From NCBI GenBank assembly GCA_030549495.1, contig JAUIRK010001034.1, forward strand, positions 248,001 to 312,000: 64,000 nt of DNA. Direction: 5' to 3'. Position 1 is the first letter of the stretch; each line of letters opens with the position of its first letter. The notes under the pieces are model-generated. The model saw only the letters and a list, made by a program, of their open reading frames with translations, was not told the origin of the DNA and searched no databases. A program made the position numbers and the translations under genes. This stretch comes from Nectonema munidae. Taxonomy: Eukaryota > Nematomorpha > Nectonematoida > Nectonematidae. This document shows, in pieces, positions 26,401-38,400 of the stretch.

Positions 26401-29400
26401 GTTGAGAGATGTTCTTAGAATTCGCCCTTCAGGCTCATCTTCTCCTTATCACTCACTCATTTTCCAACAGAGCAGCGAGTGTAACCTTTCTCGTCTTTCC
26501 AAATGCACCCTCCCCTCCTGTTTACCTCACTTTTCATTATTCACGCTCTTGAAAACACAATGGGTATTAAAGGAGAAAATACGCTTCAATTTGCGAACAC
26601 TATGACAAATTATGCAGTGATTTCCTTATCACAGCACATCACGGAGAAGATACACTTGTCTTTAACACCAACTCTGAAATCTCTTTCGAGTTTTCCAGCA
26701 CATCCCCACGTATACTCACTTATCTTGTTCATTTTGCAATGAAACTTTTAGACTTAAATTTTATTGGATGTCTGTCTTTCCAAAAAAAAACTAACACGTG
26801 ATTTGAGGGGGAAGCCTTTTGCCGCAGAATAATCGGAATTCTATTAATTCTATATCATTTTTATATTATTTAGAGGACTTTTCAGATTAATTTCCTTTTT
26901 TAAGGCTAAGTCTTAGAATAGTAAAACTGAACAATTTGAGGAAAATCACCATTTTTAAATGCTTTTTTACAGGTTTTGATCGACTTTAATTTTCTATAAG
27001 TAAGAGTTGCTGCTTGTTTATAAGACATGTATGATGATAGCATTATAGGATGTAATGATCATTCGAATACATGATAATGTATGATAAGAGAATAAAAGAG
27101 GGAATGCAGACTTTCAAGTCAAACACCATGCCAAGCTGCTCTGAAATTGCTATCAAAAATATTTTACAAACGATGTGAGAGCTATATAATAATATAATAA
27201 TTCATTGTTTCAATATGCATACAATAAGTAATATCATGGTTTATCACAGTGTCTCTTTGTAGTATTTTTAAGCACACACATGTTGATGATCCACTAGATT
27301 TTCTCATCTTCTTCTGTCACAGTGATTCTATTTCTTTTTCTGTCTCCTTCTCTGTTTTTTTCTTCCGCTTTCTCTGCTAAAACGCAATCATTCAATCTCC
27401 CTTCTCTCATTTAAGCTCTCTTCTTTCACTCAAGCTCTCTTCTCATGTTCTCTCCTATCTCATTCAGCTCTCTTCTCTCTAATTTGTATTTAGAGTTAAA
27501 TTAAAAATAGTTCTATTTTATCTCATTAGAAACTAGTTTTTAGCGGAATATAAGTTAAATATTTTCAGAACCTTTGTTCATGATACCAAAGTTCAGCTAT
27601 TTAAATTAATCACAGATTATTAGTAAACATTTAGTTCCATACACCAACCATTTTGCAAAATAAAAATTTGTTTGTTTTTTAAATGAGAGAAAAATAGTTT
27701 TCAATCGTTACAATTTTATATCAATGAATATTGTCAGACTCGCGGTAAAAAATTTTTTCAACAAAGGTCGCTTAATATTTATCAGTGCGTTTGTTACATT
27801 TCTTAACATTTGAAAACTTTCATTTTTTCAAGTCAAGAAATTTTTTTCAATAGCTATTTAGGAATGAATAATTTGACTAGACTATTCAGTTTAAAAGCAA
27901 AAATACTCTATTTGTTTAATATTTGAGCAGAGATATTTTTATAATGTTCGATTGTTAAATTTTGTAAGTAAATAATTTTTTTTAAGAAAATTTGTTGATT
28001 ATTATATAAAAATATAATATCGAAACAAAATGTTTCAGTTGTTATAAATGTCTTGATCTATTTATGACAGCTGTCAGAATTTTATTGGTAAACAGAAATA
28101 TTCAAGAAAACACAATGATTTTGTTGTTCTCGTATACTATGATTTTTATAATTTATGTTTGTTTAAATAGTTTTTTTTATGATTTTTTGTTCTTAGACTT
28201 AAATAATTTTATGAAAAGTGATTAAACTACCACTATGATTCCTTACAAAATGTAAAAAATACAAGCGTTATCAAATCACCCTATAAGGGTTAGCTACTTC
28301 AACGTTGGCTTTTGCTGCTTATAAAAACTTGAAAATATCAAATAAGCTATCTCATTTGTTATGCCTCCTATTATTTTGATATTTTTCTAAGAACAGACGG
28401 TTCCATTTTAAAATAGTGAAAATTGCTTTATTAGTTTATTTTGTCTCCTTTCTCTCTTATGTTAATTATGTAGCAAATTTTCCAATTTTGAGTAAAAGAT
28501 AAGGTAAAGCTACCATGGGTGTGTTTTCATTGACAAGGCACTGATGTACCGCTTATGTCAAACTATGAACAAATTGGTATAGTGAGGAATCGAACCCAGA
28601 GACTTCCGTGCTGAGTCCATCATCTCAACCAACCTGCCATGCCACCCATAGAGTATGCTGTAGTGGATACGTCAAATTAGTTTTAAAAAAACTTAAGTTA
28701 TTCTGTAAAAATTTTTAGTTTTTGTGGAAGCTATATAACTTTTTCGGATAGACTTTTTTTCCTTAAAAGTTATTATAAAAGCCAAATCATTGCAAAATGT
28801 AAAAAGTTATTTTACTATTTGTAGATTTTTGTAGCTTGCACCAATTTAGCTTTTAATCTATTTTTGAATGATGCTGAGAAAAATGAAGTAATGCAATTTT
28901 AATTTATTGTTTGATTTTTGTTTGCACAATTTTATCTAAAAAACTTACACTTATTCTTATACACTAAAAAGTTAGTTCTGTTTTACATTTTTGATAGAAA
29001 TTACCTCAGAAAAGTTATGTAATTTGGATGTGTTTTTTTATTTATTTTTCTCAATAAAACATTTATTTATTTTATAGGAAGAAGAAACGGAACAACTTAA
29101 AATTAATGAATGCTTTTTTTCTTTCAATAAAATTTCCAATTTTTTTATTGTTAATTGATATCTTTATCCCTTTTTTACACATAATTTGGAGATGGTGCGC
29201 ATTTATTTGAAGTGAGAAAGAAGAAGCTATATATAAGTCCTCATTCCTTGTTGACGTTAAGGGCAGGGGTTAAAGTTAACATTAAACTTAATTAAGAAAG
29301 GATGTGAGCCCCTGAATCAATCATATTTTTTTCATATAAACATCGCAGGGTGTCTAGTAGATTCTTTTCCTTCAGACTACATTCACTCATATAAAACACG

Positions 29401-32400
29401 CCAACCTTCAGTTATTTGTTTTCAGCTGTTTTCTCTATTAATCAAATATCTTTTTATCAATTCCTGTAATGTGCCTGATAGACTACTTTATTTTCAAATG
29501 AAAAGCCTACCCCCCCCCCCTCCCCAACAATTTTGGGTTTTTTAAAGTAGTGTATATGCGATATGCAAATTTAATGAAAATATTTTCACTGGAAGTATAG
29601 TATTTAAATTTTATCAATTTTGTAAAAAAATCCTATAAATTTAGGTATGCGCTAAATACATTCTATTTGCTTGAATAGTTGGTCTCCCGTGGTATTTCCA
29701 GACCAGTAATTTTGAAAATTGTAAAAAAAAATTCGCCCCCCCCCAATAATTTTGAGGATATGCGCCCCTGATTCAGATATCTGAAAATGAAACAAATAAT
29801 ATTGGTAATACATTTATTACTGGGTGTGAGAAAATTTGAACAAGGTTGATTCCAATGAAGATGTATCTTTTGATAACTAGCAGACTCCAAATCATCCATC
29901 TAGTTCTTCTATTTCTACAAAAGTGACTCAAACTCAAAAAATATATTTCCAAGAAAAATACACCTTAATTCATTATGAACACGCTTTAAAAAAGATACTT
30001 TGTTTCTACTGTGCACAAGCAGAAAAACAAGGTATCTTGAAAATGGCAAGAAACAAAGAACCTGCCTTTATTTCAGAAGGCTTTAATAATTGGAAACGGG
30101 CATTGTCTAGATTAGAAAGCCTTCAAGCTCCTCAATGTCACAGAACTGCAATGGTATTGATTTCTTTGAAACCTCAGGAAAAAATAAATATCATAATGGA
30201 TGCTAATCGATATCAACAACAGAAGACTGCTTGGAATTCTCTGATGGATATTTTTAAGAGTTTGCGTTTCCTATTGCGTCAAAGTTAGCATTTCGAGAAC
30301 ACACTGCAGAAGAAGGAAACTTCTATCAATTATTAAAACTTTTTCTAGAAAAAAATGATGAACTACTCAAAGGATATCTAAAAAATCAATTAGTTTCACA
30401 TCTCCACAAATTCAAGAAAAACTAATACAAATATTCAGTAATAATATTGTTAGAACTATTTCTGCAGAAGTTGCAAAAGATGCGCTTTTTGTAGTTATGG
30501 TTGACGGAACGAAAGATCTTAATGAAATGGAAAAAGAAGTTGTCTGTTTTCGGTATGTGGATGAAAAGCTAGAAATTTATGAAAAGTTTGTTGGACTGTA
30601 TGAGCTTCATAGTATATCAGGAGAAATGATTTCAAAGATGTTTTTTGATCTTATCACTCGCCTTTCACTGTTAAATGCGAATTTGAGAGCTCAGACTTAT
30701 GATGGGGCAGCCAATATGATGGGTAAGTGCAAAGGATGTCCAAAAGTTAAAGAGTTACAACCTATTGCTTTGAACTTTCACTGTGCATCACATGTATCTA
30801 TCCTGATCGTGCAACATGCAATCTCTGCTAACATATTCGAGATGCCATCCACAATGGGTTCATGAACTGGGTCTAGGTGTTATATTTAAAAGATCTAGAA
30901 AGTTCAAGGTAATTTTAAATTTTTTAGAAAATATACTATGTTATCATCATTTTTTAAATTGTTTTATAATATTTCAATTGCTAAGTATATTATTATATCT
31001 AGAATCTCTTCAAAGCTATTGCACACGATAGCTTTTCTGATAATCAACCTGTAAACTTTTCTACACTTCGTCCCCTCTGCCCAACTCGTTGGCTCTGTAG
31101 GTTGCTGCAATTTTGTCACAACTAGGGTTCTTCAAAGTTTAAGAGAATTAGCTTCATCAAAAACTTTCGAATTAGTAAAAGCTAATGGCCTTCTTGATCG
31201 TTTTTCAAAAGCAAAAACATTACTTAGCTTAGAGATGGTGATCAAACCAAGTACTGCACTTGAACAGCTGAATCGATCTTGTCAATCTTGCCATGCTGTT
31301 GTTTCAGGTAAGCTTCTAAAAAACATTGTATGAAAATTAAATATGTTTTTTGACAGGTATGCTGCAAGCAGTCAAGATAACAATCGAACAAATCTTAGCT
31401 TGCCGAACTGATGAGGAATATCATGAATTGTATGTTACAAAATGTTAAAAATTCACTTTACTTAATCATATTCCCTCAAAAAAGGATAATCATCCAAAAA
31501 AAATTTAATTAACACAAAATCCTTAGCAATTTCTCGTCTTTTTGGAAACGTTATTTGCATTTGCATATTAACTTGTGCTGAATCACGATTTGTTTTAACG
31601 AATTCATTTTTTAACCATACGTTATGGTTATCAGAAGCCAATTCGCTTTCAGGAATTAATTCACCTGGTAAATAATATTGCATAACATATGCAGATTTAC
31701 TGAGAACAGGGGAAATATCTTTTTTTCTTCTTTTCCGCAATTGCACTTCTTTTAGATATGAATCTTTCATTTCCCCATTTATATTTTAAGCGTTCCTTCT
31801 AAAATACCTAAAAAAGAATTATGTTATTATATTTGATTCAGAGTTTACTTTTTTTGCTTCAAGAGGTAAATTGGTTTTGGAGAGAAATCTGGAAAATCAA
31901 TAAATAGCAAATCTACAATTTGCTTATACATTTCTATAGATGGATATCAAAAAATAAAATACATAAAATTTAATTAATATTTAACTAAGAACAAGTTTGA
32001 CTCAAAGTAATAAACTTACATTCCCCCTCTGAATTGAGTACTGTAAATATATAGACAATCTAAAAAAATTTTCGAGAAATCTTTTTTAGTTAAGACTTCT
32101 TTTAATTCTATTTTTTTTAACCACTCCTTTTTTCAGAGCGTCAATGGTTGTTAGGGTGTACCTTTCAGCTTAAAAGTTGAAGGTCAGGGGTTCGATCCCC
32201 AAGGCTCCCAACTCTAAAAACAAATTCACAAAAACTGTGATTAACCATCTTAAGCATAATGCGAGCATATAGCCTTACGGCTGAAAGTGCTTTGATATCT
32301 CCAACCAACTACTCCTTTTTGAGGAAGAGGTTTGGGAAAAGTAAAAGTTTGGGGCCATAAATTTCTTAAAAAATATATTTAAAAATTTTATTAGACAATA

Positions 32401-35400
32401 AAAGATAGTTAAATCTTACAGTTCTTGATTGTTTTGGACGGGTTCAATACATTTAGAAACGCTAGGAGAGAAACTTTCTATTGAAGGTGAATAAAAAATG
32501 TGGCTGCTTTTTGCTTCAAGTTGATAAATAGAACATTCATTGATTAGGACTTTAGCTTTTATTATTTTTATTTCAAATATTATATTTAAATTTTCTTCTT
32601 CTAAATCTTCTAAAAGATTTTATTGAAAATCTTTATCAAAATATCTCAGTGTAAATTTGTCGGCAATATTGAAAGTTTCTTAAGTTTTTTTAATAGGCAT
32701 TTCATAAGTAAATTCTCGTAAGATAACCCATTTTTTAGAAGAAGAATTAAAGGAAATAATGCAATAAAAACTTTATTTCAACACACTTGAAACTAGTAAA
32801 AGATGTCTGTTGGGGAAATTAAAAAAACAAATTTTGAATTCTAATGCTATAATCCAAAATGTTACATTCTTTGTTACCAATTTTTTTTTCTATTCGAAAT
32901 TTATAAATGAAATCTCTATTATGATAAGCCTCTAAGTAGAAAAACATTTTCAAACAAAATTTGAAATAGTACTTTCTAACTAAACCTAATATATCTTCAA
33001 AAATGTCGTGAGAAATATCTAAAGGTAAATCTCCTATTACAAGATGATATTTCAAGTGATTAAAGCAAGAGTATTGCTTAACACCGTATATTGAAAAAAA
33101 TGTAGAATCATGTTAATGATTTCAACTTGTGTCTGATGCATATTTTTTATTAAGAACAAAATCGTTGCAAAAAATATATTTTTGAATTTTTTCTCTATCT
33201 GACATGCAAAATCTATAGTTTTTATTTGCAATAATTGAAGATAAAAACCCTCGAAAGTATGAGAGGCAAGATTATCTCCAACTATAGCGGTGATTTAACC
33301 TTTGAAATTATACGTTCTATCTCTGACATTATGAATACCAATAGTTTTTAGCAATTTTGTATCGTTTAATAATGGTTCTAATACTTTAGAGTAGTACCTA
33401 CAGTTTTTATTAAATCAGTCATGCAAAGCAAAACTAAGTGAATAGTATGTAATTTTGATCTGAATTGAGTAGGAATATTTCCAAAAAGAAAATAAAAAGC
33501 AGAAATTTTAAGATTATGCACTTTATTACACAAGGCATTATTTATCACAAAATCATCAGAGTAGAGTATAATTTGTAGAGACGGATTATTTTGAAACAAG
33601 AGGTTTGGTTTATAACTCATCCCATCACAAATATTTTCTAACATATAATCACTAGATTTCCCTGGATTAACAACAAAATTAAAAATTTCATCTAATGAAA
33701 CAAGAGACACTAAGACTTCAAAATTTCTAAAATTGCATTGTCAATTGCTTGAAAATTTTTCTTGATCTAATTCCTTTCGTTGAACTCAAATATTATGATG
33801 ATTTATGCAACTCGTTTTTTAGATTCATTCCTTCTCTAAAGCGAGAAGCACTAAAAAGTCTTTTATGTTTCAATCTTAGTTAAGTGTGACACTTATTAAT
33901 TTTATATTATCCATTTTTTTTGTAAATTTATTATTTAAACACATCAGGTTTACCACATCAATTCACCTCACAGTTCAATGAATGAGGATCGTTTTCGCAC
34001 GTTCGGCCCCCTTTAAATCCGCAAGTGATAATAATTAAAAATATTTATATTCAGAGAAAAACTATATTATAAGATATACGATGATGACCCATTTTAATTA
34101 TTATTAGATATATTTTTAATTATGTTTAAAGAAATATTCATTAAAAAATCTTAAAATTAAAATTGTTATAAATTGCTTCCATTCTATCAAATCAAATAGA
34201 GATAGCAACCCTTCCTCTTCAAAATAACTTTTTTTTTAATATTTTTAATCTATCTTTAAGTCTAGCAACTATTATTCCTCCATTTTAACTTTTTTTTGCT
34301 TCAACAGTGCTTGAACAAAAATTAATATAAAATGGCCTCTTTTAATATAAAGCAAAATTTTTCTGAAGAAATTGAAGCTCTATTGAATAAGCAGATAAAT
34401 TTGGAACTTTTTGCTCAATATTCTTATCTTTCAATGGTATATATATAATCTTACATAATACATATATAGGGTGCTTGATTTTTCGATCCTTTGGTTAAAT
34501 TTTTGCTTTTAGGCTCCAAAATTTTAAAAGTATCCATATAAATACGCTTTCAGTCTGCTAACCTTTTTTTCGTGGTTGCTTGTCGAGAATTCACATGTTA
34601 AAAATGGCATTATCGAATAAATTCTAAAGCAAAAAGGACTTAAACATATTTTTTTTATTTTAGTACTCGTATTTTGGACGGCCAGATGTTCCTAGTAATA
34701 AAAAGTTTGATGATTTTTTGCTGAAGCAAAGTGATGAAGAAAAGCAGCACGCATTATTCCTGATTAACTTCCAGAACAATCGTGGCGGTCATGCTGTCTT
34801 CCAAAATGTTCAGGTATCTCATCTATCTGCCCAATGCCCAATTTATAAATTATAAAAATCTTCCTATTTTAATCATTTACTCATAAAAATGCCTGCTTAC
34901 GCTAATTTATAACTAGTTATAAAAAAGTTGTGTTTTTAGCATATAAACTACAAAGTATAAAAATGATCAAATTAGGAAATTTATCAACAATTTTTGAGAG
35001 TATGAAACTTTAAAAATGTTGATTATTATCAATACCTCACATAATTCTTGTTTTTCTCACACATGAAGAGATGGCGCATCTTCTCGCTTTTTCACATGTT
35101 TAGGCCAATGACATCTACAAGATAGGCGGATATTTTCATCAATTCTAAGATTTTCTTGGATAAAAATAGGGCTTCTATCTGTCATCAAATGAGATGTTAT
35201 TGGCCTCATATTCCATAATAAACCTTCATTTTTATTGTAATTTGCTATTTAATTTGAAAGACACTGTGATCAATGTAGAAAGTATGTTTGCCATGCGGTT
35301 ATCACTATTTTTTTGATTTTACATGAATGTGATTCATAGCAACGGTTGAGTCTAGCAAGTCGACACCTCGCATAGATTCATTGTAAGCTTTTATCAACTT

Positions 35401-38400
35401 GGGCTGCATAATTTGAATGCACTGTCCTTTGTTCGAGCTCCAATCTTTAATACTGATATCGAGAACCTCTTTCGACTACTTTTTTATTATCCAAAGTCGC
35501 TCTACCGAGTCACAGTGGAAGTTGTAGGTAAGCCAAATTTTTGTAAGCTTGCAATCAATCGTGTAAAGCTGAACCAATTAATTATTATCAAAAAAACAAA
35601 GCGCAATTGTCAAAAGATGGAATTTGTCAGCATAGTTGATGCATCACGCGATTGTTGAGACAACTAACCTCTGGGTTCAATTCCTCATTCATACCAATTT
35701 GTTTATAGTTTGACATAAGCGGTATATCAGTGTCTTGTCAATGAAAATACACCCACGGTACCTTTACCCTACCTTTTACTCAAAATTGAAAAATTTGCTA
35801 CATAATTAACAAGAGTTAAATGAGACAAAATAAACAAATAACGCACTTTTCACTATTTAAAATGAAACTGTCTGTTCTCAGAATAATTTCAAAATAATAG
35901 GAGGCATAAAAAATGAGATCGTTTATCAGCACTTTATTTGATGTTTTCGTGTTTTTATAAGCAGCAAAAGCCAACGTTGCAGTAACTAACCCTTATAGGA
36001 TGATTTGGTAACGCTTGTATTTTTTACATTTTGTAAGGAATCCTAGTAAACAAAAAATGGTAGTTTAATAACTTTTCATAAAATTATTTAATTTAAAAAA
36101 AAAAAATTTAAATAAACCAATTAAAATAAAAAAAATCCTAATTTTAGAAAAAAAAAAAAATCTTGTGTTTTTTTGATTTTTTTTTTTTAAAAAAAAATTT
36201 TGAAAAATTTAAAAAAAAAAACAAGAAAATTTTTAAAAAAAAAAAAATTTTTTTTTGATATTATTTTTTTATTATAAAAAAAAAAAAAATTTATAAAAAA
36301 AAAAAATTAAATATTTTAAGTGCTTACAAAATATAACGATCGAACATTATAAAAAATATCTCTGCTCAAATATTAAACAAATAGATATTTCTGCTTATAA
36401 ACTGAATAGCTAGTCAAAATATTAATTCCCAAATAGCTATTGAAAAAAAAATTTTAGACTTGAAAAAATTAAAGTTTTCAAATGTAACAAACGTACTGAT
36501 AAAGATTAAAAGGGACCTTTGTTGAAAAAAAATTTTAACGCGAGTCTGATCATATTCTTTGATAAATTGTAACGATTGAAAACTGTTTTTCTCATTTAAA
36601 AACAAACAAATTTTAATTTAACTCTAAGGGGTCGTTCACAATTGACGTCAACCTTTTTTGTTAAATTTCACCCCCCCCCCCCCCCCTCTTTTCAACTTTT
36701 TAAAAAACCCCCACTTAAAAAAATTTATTTTGTTAACTTTGGTCCCCCCCCCCCCCCCCCCCCCCCCCCTTTTTCTAAATACAAATTATAGAGAAGAGAG
36801 CTTGGGTGATTGAATTTTAGCAGACAAAGCGGAAGAGAAGGAGACAGAAAAAGAAATAGAATCACTGTGACAGATGAGAAAAATCTGGTGGATCATCAAC
36901 ATGTGTTTGCCCAAAAATACTGCAAGGCCCCTTGAGACACAGTGTTAAACATTGCTATGGATTATTATTATATAGCTCTCACATCGTTTGTAAAATAATT
37001 TTGATAGGAATTTCACAGCAGCTTGGCATGATGTTTGACTCGAAAGTCTGCATTCTCTCTTTTATTATTTTCACGAAGGAGTTTTTAATTTTTTTTCACG
37101 TAGTTTTTCTCCCAAGGTTATCAAAAAACGTCTATTATTAGTATATAAGAGTATTCTCAATTTTACTCATATGACCCTTTTGAACCAACTTTGAGAGTTT
37201 ATATCTCGAGAACCACATATGAAGTTGAACTAAATATAAACTAAAAATTATGAATGTCGTAAAAAAAACTTGGCTGAATTGACATGGAATGACTCTTATA
37301 AGCCTACATCTTTGGAAATGATATAGATATGCAAACAAACAATGTCAATCAACTCAAAGAAGCTGCTAAAGGCTCTTCTATTTGCAGTTTTCACTGAGTA
37401 GCATTTTAATTCAAAAAATTGCTTACTCGTGATACATTTTGTTCCTCCTTTGTATCTTAAAATATTTGGTGCTGTCTTTTCAAAGTTGAAACCACATTTA
37501 CTTAAAAAGTCTTTGTATTTTATTTCTGTAGTATCAATGCTTTTATCATCACAACTTTCATCCTCGTCAGATAAATTAAAACTTTAATGGGAAAAAATTT
37601 CGTTCTCAGCATTCGTATCAGTGGAGTCACTATCGGTATCTACATCTTTAGAGAATCAATCAAAAATATTTTCTTTCAACATTTTATATAAAAGAAAGAC
37701 TATGAAGTTAAAAATTAAAATTATAAAAATAAAAAACTAAAATATTTTCAAAAAATAAATTTTTTGATTTCTAGCGCTTAATATATTCTTTATATAAAAA
37801 ATTATGAGTAATATATGATTTTTTTATTCTGCCTAATCATTTGATTTTTATTATTCTTTACCTTTGTGAATTGTATAATATAGATGAACTTTTAGCTCGT
37901 CCTAAGACACTTTCCTTATTTTCTTAATGGTTTTGGGGAAGGGCGTGGGCTAAGTGTCCTTATAGGATTAGTAGCAGTCTTCCTTCCATCTACTTACACT
38001 TCATTGCCTACGTTGCAGAACCAGAATCTCTCATGGATGTCGCCGTTGGAGGCGCTAGAGCACGCCCTCAAACTTGAACAGAGTGTCAACGAGTCTCTTT
38101 TGCAGCTCGCCAGAACTGCGTCTGGCCAAAATGATTTTGCGGTTCCTTTCATCGCTCCTCATTCCCATACTCTTTCCAATTCCTTTTCTTCTTTTTAGAC
38201 GAGCCACTTGATGGAAGAGTATCTGAAGGAACAATTGGACTCCATCTCCGGCATCGCTGCCCACGTTTCTGTTCTGCATCATTGCAGCACGATCTCGGAC
38301 CAACTGCTCTATATCAATCAACACTTCTAGAATAATCTTCTTTTATTTAGTTTTGTTTAATTTTTAATCTAAATATTTAACACTTATACACTAATTATTT

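Noticed and set aside
38019-38198. Ferritin ending at the stop at 38196-38198 without a third intron
   Set aside because: That would delete helix D/E and the glutamine ligand. A 57-bp GT-AG intron restores the conserved EYLKEQL region.
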